Assembly (NCBI GenBank): GCA_026018925.1
Contig: JAKSZU010000016.1
Location: 80,176,059 to 80,240,058, forward strand
From: Tupaia tana
Taxonomy: Eukaryota; Chordata; Mammalia; Scandentia; Tupaiidae
Direction of reading: 5' to 3'
DNA length: 64,000 nt
Of the stretch, positions 32,799-43,395 are shown one piece after another; positions within the stretch are counted from its first letter, which is position 1, and every line of letters starts with the position of its first letter. The notes below the pieces were generated by a model. That model did not search any database. It saw only the letters and a program-made list of their open reading frames with translations, and had not been told where the DNA came from. Made by a program: the position numbers and the translations under genes.

Positions 32799-33073
32799 GG
32801 GGGACCAGCAATTAGCGTAATGGCCATGTCGCTGGACTCCCACGTAGTCGACCGCGGTTCACGTCCTGGACCCGGTGGCTTAAACTCACGCCGGGCGCGT
32901 GTGTGTGCGTGCCCAAGATCCCGAGAGGAGAATGGAGGAGAAGAGATTGCAGCATGGCCATCCCCCCTGGGGGGTGATTTCTCGCTTTCTGTCTCTCTGT
33001 CTCTCTCTGTCTGTCTGGCGAGCGCACGCACCCTATAGCAAAAACCTCTCCAAAAAAAGAAAAAAAAAAAAAA
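32799..33073 (+). mobile_element. SINE family A long, young-type
   Basis: Near-consensus with CpG-rich GTCGACCGCGG and GCCGGGCGCGTG blocks, ending CAAAAACCTCTCC and an A-rich tail. The 18-bp TSD GAAATATAGCATGG(T/C)CTT at 32781-32798 and 33074-33091 has one mismatch. Its antisense strand carries a 171-codon open frame (32654-33169 minus), which is a by-product of the SINE. Confidence 0.97.
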
Positions 33074-33358
33074 GAAATATAGCATGGCCTTAATATGTAT
33101 GACTGCTGGTGTTTTAAAGAAAGAACATAAGGGGAAAAAAAGGAAGAAAGAAAAGAAATGTTTCATCATAATTAAATACAGAGAAGAATGTTATTAACAG
33201 TGGACTGTCTGAAAGTGTTATCTTGGGCTTTAGAAAAATTGTAAATTTTTTTATACATTCAATCACTGTATATCATTATAGCATGCAAAATGAATTTTCC
33301 CAGCATGAATACACTGTATAGAAATTAACATTTTTATTTTCTAAAAACATACATACAT

Positions 33359-33452
33359 GGGCCAGCAGGTGGTGGTATGGTGAAGGCATTAGACTACTGC
33401 ATGGCTGACTACTGTCTGAGTCCCAGACCTGGTGGCTTGAAACTCACACTGG

Positions 33453-33488
<36 letters not shown>

Positions 33489-33625
33489 AAGGTCCTGAGA
33501 AAAGAATGGAAGGGAGGGGAGAAGACTGAGGTGTGGCATTCCCCCAGTGGTGATTTTCCACTTTCCCTCTGTCTGTTTCTCTCTCTGGCAAGCACACGTA
33601 CCTATGGCAAAAACCTAGAAATAAA
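33359..33625 (+). mobile_element. SINE family A long with an internal (GT)n
   Basis: The head GGGCCAGCAGGTGGTGGTATGG, body with an expanded GT tract where other copies have GTGTGTGTGC, end GGCAAGCACACGTACC and CAAAAACC. No clear TSD. Confidence 0.92.
33455..33486 (+). repeat. (GT)n microsatellite, 16 units
   Basis: Pure GT repeat that grew from the GTGTGTGTGC segment of the surrounding family A SINE. Confidence 0.95.
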
Positions 33626-33732
33626 ATGTTGTAAAATAAAATTTAGAAATAAATATTTAAAAAGTAAGAAAACACATACACCTTTCCTTGACCAATGAGT
33701 GACAACACAGTCTTTAAGCTCTCTGTCACAAT

Positions 33733-33999
33733 TCCTTTTTTTTTCTTTTTTTGGAGAGGTTTTTTGCTTTAGGGCGTGTGCGCTCGCCAGACAGACAGAG
33801 ACAGAGAGACAGAAAGCGAGAAATCACCCCCCAGGGTGGATGGACATGCCGCAATCCCTTCTCCTCCATTCTCCTCTCGGGATCTTGGGCACGCACGCAC
33901 ACGCGCCCGGTGTGAGTTTAAGCCACCGTGTCCGGGACTCGAACCATGGTCGACTACGTGGGAGTCCAGCGACATAGCCATTACGCTAACTGCTGGTCC
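33733..33999 (-). mobile_element. SINE family A long, young-type
   Basis: Complete minus-strand copy with many CpGs. Exact 14-bp TSD CTCTCTGTCACAAT at 33719-33732 and 34000-34013. Confidence 0.97.
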
Positions 34000-34119
34000 C
34001 TCTCTGTCACAATGTCTATTTGCTATAGTTTAACCAATACGCATTGTTAGACATTTTTTCTGAACTCATCTATGAACAATGATAGGAAAAACACCCTTTT
34101 GAACATCTAGTTTCCCACT

Positions 34120-34345
34120 TTCCCACCCACCTCATTGTCGCCTGTTTGGACTCCTGGAAGTGGCACTGCTTGATTCAAAGATCTAAACATGATAAAAGGG
34201 TTTTGATACAAATTGACAAACTGCCTGTCCAGAAATGTATGCCAATTTACATCTCTACAGTGGCTTTCAGGTTATTTCTACACTCTTTATATATGGAACT
34301 CAGGTTTTATCTTTACTCTTTCCAACACTGAGTATCCACAGTGAT
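34120..34345 (-). mobile_element. L1M-type LINE fragment
   Basis: TCCTGGAAGTGGCACTGCTTGATTCAAAG, AAATTGACAAACTGCCTGTCCAG, CCAATTTACATCTCTACAGTGG and TCCAACACTGAGTATC follow the antisense 3' region of old mammalian L1 elements. Confidence 0.6.
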
Positions 34346-35349
34346 TTTATTGGGATTGTTTTTCCCCCTGAGCAATGCCTGCTTACTTTGTATTGATAAA
34401 AGCACTGCAATTCCCTCTTAGGGAATCTCCTCTGCCCTATTGGCTCCGAGATCCCATTTAGAGGGATTATAAATTAGATGCCTTGGTCTCTTTAAATCAA
34501 GGAGCAGGCATCTGTCCCAAACAAGGCCACAGAAAGGCTGAACCCTGGTCATCAGTTTCCAGCAACTGAAGCCCTGGTCCCCACCCTCACTGTGCCTGGT
34601 CATCGCCCTTTTCCTCCATCCATCAGGGCCCAGGAGTCTCCTAATAAATTCTCTCTTCTCCAAGTAATCCAGACTCAGTTTTTCTTGATATAAACAAATA
34701 ATCCTCTTGCTACAGCAGCTATGTTGAATAATTTCATTTTAAAATTTTTATGAAGTGAAACTGTGTGTCAAATGAGGTCCGCAATATAATGTACCAGATT
34801 TGTTTTGAAATTAGGACTTTAGAACAAGCATTCCTTCAAACACAATTACATTATGACTCTCTGAGAAAAGTGGACAAATGAGAGTTTTTCACAAGGACTC
34901 TGTAGTTCAATAAACAGTCAATAACCTAAAGCCACAATTTTACAACCTAAAAAACAGTAATATCAACACCCTTAGATTAGCATCTCAAAATCTCAATACC
35001 TACATCAGCCCTTTAAAGAGTCTCCACCATCACAAATCTGGATGTTTTTAATTTAGAGAAGAAAACTTGTTCACATCCTGCAAGTTGCAACGGACGGACA
35101 CAGAGACACCCTAAGAACCCCATGAAGGAAGCAAGTCACTGAATGTGCCTGGGCTCTGGTCACAGAATAAGAAACTTCGGCAACTGAAGGTGGAAACAAC
35201 AGTGACTTTTCGGTATTTATTTTGGTTCCTCTCATAGGAAAGAAGCAAGACTGATAGCTTGTTATCGCTCCTACTAATCCGTAGAGGGTTCTCAATCACT
35301 GCTGCAGGGTGGCCCAGTGCAGAGGTCCAAATGCACAGCCCAGCTCGTG
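34346..35349. other. About 1 kb unique sequence
   Basis: No recognised repeat or supported ORF on either strand. Confidence 0.4.
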
Positions 35350-35440
35350 CTAGCTGTCTGAGTTTAGGTTAGTCCTTTACTCTCCCTAACCCTCAGTCTT
35401 GTAAAATGGAGATAACAAAGCCCCAGAGAGATGAAATGAA
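35350..35440 (+). mobile_element. MIR fragment
   Basis: GGTTAGTCCTTTACTCTCCCTAACCCTCAGTCTTGTAAAATGGAGATAA corresponds to the MIR stretch from the CTTAACCTCTCTG block to the TAAAATGGGGATAA block. Confidence 0.6.
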
Positions 35441-35654
35441 GAAATGTATATTGCTAATACACAGCAAGACATAGAATGGGCGACAAATGACTTGGAGCTT
35501 TGCCAAATTCTCATCAGGAATATTCTCTGGAGTTTTAGAGGTGGGGGGATTTTATGGAAGGATGGGCTACACCTCAATGTGCAGAATTTCCTTTTCTAAA
35601 GAAAGTTAGTGACAACTACAAAGACAGTGCAATGCAATAGTACCTCCTGACTAG

Positions 35655-35775
35655 TCTCCTTTGACCCTTGCTAGTGCACAAAGCACTCTCACATACACTT
35701 TCATTCAATCTTCATGCAACCCAGTGTGGTAGGCAGGGAGGGTATTATCAATCCCATTTTAGAGATAAATTACAC
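35655..35775 (-). mobile_element. MIR fragment
   Basis: AAGCACTCTCACATACACTTTCATTC, CTTCATGCAACCCAGTGTGG, TAGGCAGGGAGGGTATTATC and CCCATTTTAGAGATAAA follow antisense MIR. Confidence 0.75.
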
Positions 35776-36239
35776 AGGCGGCTCCCTCCCATCCTGACTG
35801 CAGAGACGTTTGGCTGGTTTGGCAAATCAAGTTTTCCACTTTACACCTGCATATGGTGCATGGCAGTTTCTCATCAAGAAAGGAGAAAGTAGTTAGAAGG
35901 AAGCGTTTATCTTCTCATAGCCCTTGGAAGCCCACTGAGAAGATATTTTCCCCTTCATTTTTCTGCCCCTCTAGGTGGTAAGCCAGGGACAAAATACGTA
36001 TGTGGCTTAACTCTGGCAGAAGGCTGCCCTGGCTTCTGCTAGTTTCAGGGAAGAATGGGCACAACTTCTGCTACTTTTGCAAGAAATATCCACATAACAT
36101 TCAAAGGGCAGTGACCCTAGATGACCCTTAAGGTAAATGAAGACAACCTCAAACAGACTCAAGGCTGAAGAAAATGGGAGTAGGCTGGATTCCATCTTCT
36201 GATGAATAGCCTGCACTATTTTCATCTTTCTGAGAAGCA
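35776..36239. other. Unique sequence, no gene seen
   Basis: No recognised repeat or supported ORF. Confidence 0.35.
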
Positions 36240-36365
36240 TCAATGTAGGCAACAGGGCCAGGTTTTGAATTTTGATCAGGTCTGTGTGATCCTGGAAAAA
36301 CTGTATGAAATTACTGATTCTCGGTGCTCATCTGTAAAATGGAATCAGGTTAATTTAAATAACAC
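36240..36365 (+). mobile_element. MIR fragment
   Basis: TCTGTGTGATCCTGGAAAAAC, then GATTCTCGGTGCTCATCTGTAAAATGGAATCAGG, matches the centre of MIR. Confidence 0.6.
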
Positions 36366-36726
36366 AGCGAGTCACGTGGTCCCAGAGTAGGTCACTTTTT
36401 GTTTTCCAGTGCTCCCCAAGTTGACACCACTGTGAGCCTTGAGGCCAAACAGTGAATCTGTCAGTTCTACCTTTCTGAGACAGTTTACCCTGTAATGTTC
36501 CCCCGTCTCCCGGTCAGATTAAAACCTTACTTAACTATCATTTCCTTCCTCAATGGTGCATGATGTTTGAATGAAGCAATCGTCAATTTAATCAACACTT
36601 ACCAAGTACCCACTATACCACAGGCTATCCAGCTTACCCACTTAGATTTTCTAACAAATTCATATTTCATTCAATGCAGAAACACCAACATTTTGGACAA
36701 GAAAAAAGACTACGAGAAAAATCTGT
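36366..36726. other. Unique sequence, no gene seen
   Basis: CACTTACCAAGTACCCACTATACCACAGGC near 36595 may be an antisense MIR end. Nothing else is recognised. Confidence 0.35.
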
Positions 36727-36727
36727 G

Positions 36728-36970
36728 GGATCAGCAGATGACATAAAGGTTTTGTCACTGCACTCCCACATCGTCAACCACAGTTCAAGTCCTGGACCCA
36801 ACTTAAAACTCACACCAGGTACATGTGTGTGCATGCCCAAGGTCCCAAGAAAGGAATGGAGGAGAAGGCTTTGCGGTGTGGCCATCCCCCTTAGGGGATC
36901 ATTTCTTGCTGTTTCTCTGGTGAGTGCACATACGCTATAGCAAAAAAAAAAAAAAAAAAATCTAAAAAAA
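36728..36970 (+). mobile_element. SINE family A long
   Basis: The head GGATCAGCAGATGACATAAAGG, a short deletion in the body before AAAACTCACACCAGG, end GGTGAGTGCACATACGCTATAGC and A-run. The flank AAATCTGTG/AAATCTACA is a possible worn TSD. Confidence 0.9.
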
Positions 36971-37204
36971 ATAAATAAATCTACAAGTGAAATTGGTTCA
37001 ACAAACACAAACAAGAATTTACCAAAGTCAGTGAGACATCGAGGACATTATCTGAACTCAATGGGTCTTATAGGCACTAAATACAAAGCGTTGCAACATT
37101 AGCATTATTGTCACCACCATCATCACCAGTATCAGGGCCCAAGGCTCTATATGAAATGTATTTCTAGTTTAACTTATGGTTATTTATTTATTTATTTTCA
37201 ATTT

Positions 37205-37630
37205 TTTGAAAGAGATTTTTGCTATAGGGTACATGTGCTCGCTGGAGAGACAGAGAGACAGAAAGCAAGAAATCACCCTCCAGGGGTAATGGCCACATCA
37301 CAATCCCTTCTCCTCCATTCTCCTCTCAGGATTTTGGGCACGCACGCACACACACCTGGTGTGTGAGGTTTGTGTGGAGAGCTATTTCGCCAGACAGACA
37401 GAGAGAGACAGAGAGATAGAAAGCAGGAAATCACCCCCCAGGGGGCAATCCCTTCTCCTCCATTCTCCTCTCGGGATCTTGGGCACGCACGCACACGCGC
37501 CCGGCGTGAGTTTAGCGGGTAGACTACGTGTCCAGGACATAGCCATTACACTAACTGCTGGCATAAGCCGCTAGGTCTGGGACTATGTAGACCAGTCCAA
37601 TGGCATAACCATTATGTCATCTGTTGCTCT
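37205..37630 (-). mobile_element. SINE family A long, split by a second SINE copy
   Basis: Outer copy pieces are 37205-about 37365 (tail side to CACACACACCTGGTGTG) and about 37562-37630 (ATAAGCCGCTAGGTCTGGGAC through GGCATAACCATTATGTCATC). A complete though shortened family A body lies between them in the same orientation. Confidence 0.82.
37366..37561 (-). mobile_element. SINE family A, nested copy with deletions
   Basis: From GGAGAGCTATTTCGCCAGACAG through GAAATCACCCCCCAG, GATCTTGGGCACGCACG and GAGTTTAGCGGGTAGACTACGTG to ATTACACTAACTGCTGGC. It is closer to the young consensus than the outer copy. Relative to full copies it lacks part of the CCCCAGG...CCGCAATCC region and part of the head. 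Confidence 0.8.
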
Positions 37631-39019
37631 CATGGTTGTTTATTTTTAAGTACTGGAAATACAACATAGTAACCAATGAAGAAAAGCCAAAATTGTACTA
37701 CCTGGAATAATCCTAAGTATGAAGGTATGTAGAAGAAGATGAGAAAAGATAATTTTAGAATCCAGTCCACTTTGGGAACAATGCCAAGCAATGACAGGCT
37801 TTGTAATCAAGACTCGGGGACAAGAAAGTGGCTATTTTAGCAATAGGCCCTTTAAGCCCCTGGCTTGGGGCTTAAGGGGTCACAGGTTTTAAATGCCTAG
37901 GCAAAGCACTTTGAAACATTAAGCATTTCTAAATTCTCCTTGAATATAAATCCTCAAATCCCCTCCTACTTCAGCAGTGTAGGTGGAAATAACTCCTGCC
38001 AAACAGAAACCAGCCAGGAGACGGGCGATGCTGGTATCAGACATGAGAACGCTCCACTCTGTGTCTAGCTCAGGAGAATAGGAGGCTTTGGGGAGTAATT
38101 AACTGTCACGCATAAGATTAATTGACGACCCTCCAGTTTTGCCCTAAACACAGATGTATTGGGATCAGGACACAACCTTGAATACTAAAGGTGAAGGGAG
38201 AACAGTTATTTCTGGATTGGAGCAAACTGAATATGCAGAATTGCGGGCAATGTCAAAATGCAAGCCGTGGAGCTGGGGAAGGCCATATATCATCATGCCC
38301 TTCCATAAAGTGGCTTGTCAGAAACTGGCCAAGGACTTAAATTAGGAAGCAGCCTGTGCTGGGAAGTTTTTTGGTACCAACTTCTCCACAGTGAACCAGT
38401 TGTCCTGTCCAACAAGTCTAAATGCACTTCTGCCACATGCTCCCATGGAAAATGAGGTTAAAAGGAAAATTCATAATGCTGGTGTCTATACAAGCAGCTT
38501 GAGAACTAGCCTAGTGCTCTACTTCTGATCCCAGGTTATGTTTTATGGGGAAAAGAGTAGTTTTCCCTGGAAGATCTCAATGTGCCAAGACTGCAGCTCT
38601 TTCTCAAATACAGCAACCCCATAAGAGATCACTGTGTGTCTAGACTCCCTACTAGGACAGTTGTGCTGTTGCAAAGTTCTCCACAAAGTATTGGTGAAAT
38701 TATTAGTTCATACATGAATTTTTATCTATGTTATCTAAATCCAGGATATGAGAGTAGAGAAAATAAGATTTTTCATTTTATTCCCTAATAGCACTACAAA
38801 TGATTGATGGTGAGTTATCAAAATTCTTACAATAAATAGATTATCTTCCAGTACTTTTATAGAGAAGTCTTTTTCAATTCCACGAAAATGTTGGGTTTTA
38901 TTTATGAACTAGTCACTGTGCATGTGCAAAGTGCTAGGGTTGTAAAATTGAATAAACCTTACATTTGACAAGCCTTTCCTCCGAAACTATAGATGCTTTG
39001 AAAAATGTAAGTATAAAGT
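37631..39019. other. 1.4 kb unique sequence
   Basis: No recognised repeat. GGAGTAATTAACTGTCACGC and AGATTAATTGACGACC near 38090-38130 contain two TAATTA-type cores. No supported ORF. Confidence 0.4.
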
Positions 39020-39250
39020 AATGATAATAACCACACACTAGCAGACCCCTTTTGCTGAGCACTGTTAGGTGTTCTAAGGTCAATCACCATTGTATTATCC
39101 TCACAATTATATGATGCAGGTTTAAGGCTTATGATTATTTCACAGATGAAAAAACTGAGGCTTACAGAGGTTATTGTAGCTTATCTGAAGTCAGGTATTT
39201 AGTGCCAAGCAGAGTTGAAATTTCAAGCCAAGACAGTTAAATAGAGGGTC
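39020..39250 (-). mobile_element. MIR SINE
   Basis: Antisense MIR layout: GCTGAGCACTGTTAGGTGTTC, CACCATTGTATTATCCTCACAATTATATGATGCAGG, TTTCACAGATGAAAAAACTGAGG, AGAGGTTATTGTAGCTTATCTGAAGTCAGG, GCAGAGTTGAAATTTCAAGCC. Nearly complete. Confidence 0.85.
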
Positions 39251-39614
39251 CAGGTATTTCTGTAGAAGTAAATGAAAAGAATATTGATTTTATAAACTCT
39301 TTCTATCACAGAGAACCAAGAAACATTTTACAAAGGTGACATTTGATCTGGGTATTAAAAGATAGAGTGGAATTTGCCCAGATGGAGATCAGAATGGGTG
39401 GGGGTTTTGAGATATATAGAAGAGGTATTTCAGATAAAGAAAATAGTAGATGCAAATTCATTGATAACTAACACTAGCTCAGTAAAGATACAGAGTAGGG
39501 TGAAGTGGAAACAGGGGAAGGTTGTAAGATATGGAAGGAAAGAACGCAGGCAGACTAAAGTGATAACCTAGACTATTCTGTAGGCATGATGAACAACTAA
39601 ATTGGTTTGACCAA
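39251..39614. other. Unique sequence, no gene seen
   Basis: No recognised repeat or supported ORF. Confidence 0.35.
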
Positions 39615-41118
39615 TGTCTTAATCTTTTATTGCATTGCTAACAGAAATACCTGCAACCAGTGGAGTTATGAGAAACAGGCTTCTTCGGCTCATGAGTCTG
39701 GTGGCTAGAAATGTTAAGGCAGGGTACTGGCATTAGTCCAACCTGTGGTGCTGCATCACAACATGGCCAACAAAAACAGAGAGGATGGTGGGTGTGTGCA
39801 AGATAGAAGATACTGGGCAGCACCTGCCTTCCTCTGATGAAAGAACAATCTGCACTTGCAGAAACTAACCAGTTCTCTCCAAAGCTAGAACTCACTCTGT
39901 CTCCTGAGAAAACATTAATCTACTCCTGAAGATGAACGCCTTCCTGACCACACACTGACCACCAAACCTTACCTCTTAAAGGTCTCACTGCCTCCAAATA
40001 TCATTACACTGGTGATGGGGCCATGCAGACAACACAAGTTGGTAAAGAGGCTGTCTCCTATGGCCTGGGTTGGGAAGAAACGGCAAGATAAAGCCAGCAG
40101 TTTACTAACTCTCCTTGTGTCATTTTTCTGGCCTGTAGTTAATTTCTCTGCCGTGAGTTTTACTGTTATTACGGTACCCTGTAAGGGTAAAACATTACCC
40201 CCTACCATTACAATAAAGCCAATTAGTGACCTTGTAAGAATGTGGTTCCCTAAGACTGGCAGGAGGACCAGGAAGTTTAAGACTCCCCTACCTGTCTGTT
40301 TTTAAGCCAAAATTAACATATAAATTAAGTTAATATAAACCAAATTAGCATCAAAAGTATATGTAGACTAAGTTAGTTTAAGGCTAGTATATACCCCTTG
40401 CTAAAGCTACAGTCCAAAGTTAACTCATGCTAGGCAAAGTCAGCACACTCACCACATAACAGAGACTCAGAGATAAAACAAAAGAACTCACTAATTGACA
40501 GACTCAGCAAATAAAATGCAGAAACCTGCAGGTTTATTAAAGGAAAAGGCCTGGCTGGGACAACAGGATAAACAAACCTGAGGGCTCCAGAGAAAGATTA
40601 ACTTAGCTGGGAGCTCTTATCTAAAGCAACAGGTAGTTTTCAACTACAAAGAGTTTCTCATCTATGCGCTGTTGACTATGAAAAACTGCTAATAAAACAT
40701 CCTGTGTTGTCTCCTGAACTACAAGATCATCTTCCTTTCCCATATAAGATCATAAACTCACTCTTTATTGTTGTAATGTATAAATAGTCCATATATTAAC
40801 TGTGTCTTTACTTAGCAAGACAAAATTTCTATCTAGGTCTTTGCAACCAGCAATGTTATCGCCCTGGCCCAAGACTGAAGTGATCAAACATCCTGCAAGC
40901 CCCCTCTTCAAAAGACCCTTCTCAGTAATCAAGATCCAAGAAGAAGATACAACAGACAAATGGACTTCCTCATCCTAAAAACTGTGATTGATTTTTAACT
41001 AATCTGACAAGACAAACAGCATGTTTTATAATTATTGCTTCCATGCTTTGTATACCCTGTTCCTTAGAGTAAATTTTTTACTGCCCCTCACCCATTTACT
41101 TGCATGTATCACATTTTC

Positions 41119-41129
41119 AATAAAAAGGC
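41119..41129 (+). promoter_or_regulatory. TATA-like box of the long LTR
   Basis: AATAAAAAGGC lies about 30-35 bp upstream of the hairpin at 41155, at the distance expected for a core promoter. It could also act as a poly(A) signal. Confidence 0.4.
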
Positions 41130-41154
41130 ATAATAATTCCTAGCAGTTGTCACT

Positions 41155-41176
41155 CCTCAGAGACCGATCTCTGAGG
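41155..41176 (+). other. Perfect 9-bp hairpin in the long LTR
   Basis: CCTCAGAGA, a CCGA loop, then TCTCTGAGG, with every pair Watson-Crick. If transcription starts near 41150 the hairpin is at the 5' end of R, as TAR is in lentiviruses. This position is inferred, not mapped. Confidence 0.65.
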
Positions 41177-41332
41177 GGTGTCCGGCATAGGACGTGCATA
41201 AAAAGTCACTGAGGCCTTTGTCTTCTGTTCACCTGCGCCGCTTCCCACGAGTCAACCCACCCCCGCCGAGGCTAGACCCAAGGCTGGACCCCGGCACACT
41301 GGGTACCAAATTCCAAAAGACAAAACTTTGAT

Positions 41333-41346
41333 GGGGGGGGGGGGGG
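41333..41346 (+). repeat. G homopolymer, 14
   Basis: Fourteen G within the MaLR fragment. It expands a GGGGG that is normal at this place in such LTRs, and length may be unreliable in assembly. Confidence 0.9.
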
Positions 41347-41362
41347 TCATCATCTAAACCAC

Positions 41363-41729
41363 ATAAATCAGTAAAAAATAATAATATAATTAAAAAAAGA
41401 AGCTCCTTTTGGAGAAAATGGTTTTTTTCAAGCAGTAATTCTACATGGTTGGTCCCAAGGAATGAGCTGAGAACAGTGTATAGTTGGCTATTTTGGTGTA
41501 AGTAGAAGGAGGTAGAAGGCCAATAGTCTAAGTCTTCAACTCTAAGAAAAGAAGACCCAGGACCAAGATGGGAGCACTCTAAATCTTAGCCTTCCGTGTT
41601 TGATTTTGACGCTGTATCCTACTGGAAACTTCAGAAGGTTGCTTGAGAGAAAGAGTGTCACCAATACTGCATCTAAGGAAAATAAGCCCAGCAGCTAAGT
41701 ACACAACAGATTGGTCCAGGAATAAGGGA
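41363..41729. other. Unique sequence, no gene seen
   Basis: No recognised repeat or supported ORF. Confidence 0.35.
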
Positions 41730-41880
41730 TAAAGAAAATGAAGCCCTCCAGGCCTCAGTATCCTTGTTTGTAAAATGGAGAGAATTAAATGACTGATCTT
41801 GTACAGTCACAGTAAGGATTTTAGGAGAAAAGTTTTGACCATGGTGTCAAGCACATAGGAAACCATTAATATAGACTTTA
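41730..41880 (+). mobile_element. MIR fragment
   Basis: CAGGCCTCAGTATCCTTGTTTGTAAAATGGAGAGAATTAAATGACTGATC, then AGTAAGGATTTTAGGAG and GGTGTCAAGCACATAGGAAACCATTAATA: the MIR 3' half in order. Confidence 0.75.
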
Positions 41881-43129
41881 AGACTCCTTTAATTCCTCCC
41901 TCCTTCCTGCCTTCCTTTCTTTCTTTATAAATTATTGAAGCCTGTGCCAAAATTATTCTTCTGTTATTACTCTGTTGTTTTCCTCTTCCTCTCTTCTTTT
42001 TCTTCTCCTCCTTTTTGCCCTCCTCTTCTCCTCTGGTACCTCCTTATAACAACAATGACAACAACAATAATAATAATGATTGCTGAACTTAGAAAAGGAG
42101 ATATCCTTGAGCAAAGCTTGAGGAGAAACAGTGTTTGGTTCCAGATTCACACATAGTTTAGTTTGGAGTCAACACGGACAAAGAGATGATAAAACACGGT
42201 GAGGGGTACACTGAGAATGCATCTAGGCACATGTGCTCACACTGTCCATGTTTAAACTTCATTTATAAATATTAATGGAACAAAAATAAAAGACTGTGAA
42301 TAGATGGTTACATTTAAATGGAAAACTACTTGAGCTGAGTGTGATCTCTAAGAAACTAAACTCGGCACTTGAAGGAGGGATGAATACAAGCAGGAGAAAG
42401 AAAGGTGACTGTCCTTCCACCTTCCGAGAGAGGAGAAGTCATTACAACTGCACACCATCCTCCAGAGACTCTCAGGATTTCAAATTCACACGAATATGGT
42501 AATATGATGTGTAGAGAGAGTATAAGTATGGTTGTGTGATGAGCAACACTGTAGATATTAAACAATATCTACCAAGGGAGAATGTGACTTTTCTATGTGG
42601 CTCAAAATTAGGAAGAGCATTGGCTATAACACAACATCTAGGATTATTTCTGGATTTTCCTAATTACAAGATCAATGACTAAGGGCTTAAAAACAACACG
42701 GTCTTTGCAGTGAGGTATTACTCCCTATGTGGTGGGTATGAATAAATTGCCAAGCAACTCGGTATGTGTACTAGGCCTCCTTCACTTTTATCTTCCGCAT
42801 TTCTATATTTCTCACTAGCCTATATTTTCCACTCTGGGATCTCCTTAAACTTGACACTCTTAAGCATCAGTGTTGGATCACATGACCTAGACTGAGCCAA
42901 TGAGACTGTTCAGTCCTTTTGATCCCACTAACTGGTTATGCTGTGGTCATGGAAACACAGATAGTGATGTCATACTCTCCACATTTTTCTACAGAGTGAT
43001 CAAGACAAGCATATTTTCCCTTCCCCTGAAAAGTGTGATGTGTAGGTATGAAGCCATAAGAGAATGCCCTCAGAGCACAATGCTAGCCCTGAAGAAAGTA
43101 AAGCTGCCAGGGGCCCAGTCCTCACAGTG
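41881..43129. other. 1.2 kb unique; pyrimidine-rich tract at 41960-42040
   Basis: A CT-rich low-complexity tract, then (AAC/AAT)n at 42050-42080. No gene or named repeat. Confidence 0.45.
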
Positions 43130-43365
43130 ACTGCCACTGGGCACTTGTATGTGGTAACCACTGTGCTGAGCACCCAACTTTTATTCACTCATTAATCTTC
43201 CCTAAAACTCAGTGTGATAGGTTCTATTACACTCATTACAGATGAGGTGACTGAAGCTTGGAGAAGGGCCCAATATTTCACAGGTAAGAAGAATAAGTGG
43301 TAATCTAGGATTCAAGACCAGGCTATAACTAGCTGATTCAGATTCTTTGCCACTGTGCTCTATGG
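43130..43365 (-). mobile_element. MIR SINE
   Basis: Antisense MIR layout: GTGCTGAGCACCCAAC, CTTCCCTAAAACTCAGTGTGATAGG, ATTACAGATGAGGTGACTGAAGC, AGGATTCAAGACCAGGC, CTTTGCCACTGTGCTCT. Nearly complete. Confidence 0.85.
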
Positions 43366-43395
43366 AAATGTGTATTCTCAGAGTGTAAAGGGGAC

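Larger units (their letters stand above)
40013..41296 (+). mobile_element. Solo LTR, 1,284 bp, of an endogenous retrovirus
   Basis: The element is TGATGGGGCC...GACCCCGGCA, bounded by a perfect 6-bp TSD CACTGG (40007-40012 and 41297-41302), inside a MaLR LTR that resumes after it. Plus orientation is inferred from a TATA-like AATAAAAAGGC at 41119-41129, a 9-bp hairpin just downstream, and a possible poly(A) signal GCATAAAAAG near 41199 followed by T/G-rich sequence. A 6-bp TSD is usual for beta- and deltaretroviruses, and a length over 1 kb suits betaretrovirus or spumavirus LTRs. No internal genes are present. Class remains open, and part of the length could be a later insertion. Confidence 0.8.
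39615..41362 (-). mobile_element. MaLR LTR, split by a long solo LTR
   Basis: Antisense LTR pieces at 39615-40012 (TGTCTTAATCTTTTATTGC, AACAGAAATACCTGC, CTTCTTCGGCTCATGAGTC, CCTTACCTCTTAAAGGTCTC) and 41303-41362 (ACCAAATTCCAAAAGAC, then a G run, then TCTAAACCACATA). The last part carries the usual 5' start of such LTRs, here on the complement. Confidence 0.82.

Noticed and set aside
32654-33169. 171-codon minus-strand ORF as a gene
   Set aside because: Most of it is the antisense of a family A SINE plus a poly(T) run. The same peptide appears at many other SINE copies.
41155-41176. Hairpin as a bacterial-type terminator
   Set aside because: The window is mammalian and the hairpin lies at a promoter-like position in an LTR, without a T-run.
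40013-41296. Complete provirus
   Set aside because: No internal coding region, primer-binding site or second LTR. TSDs flank a single LTR-like unit.
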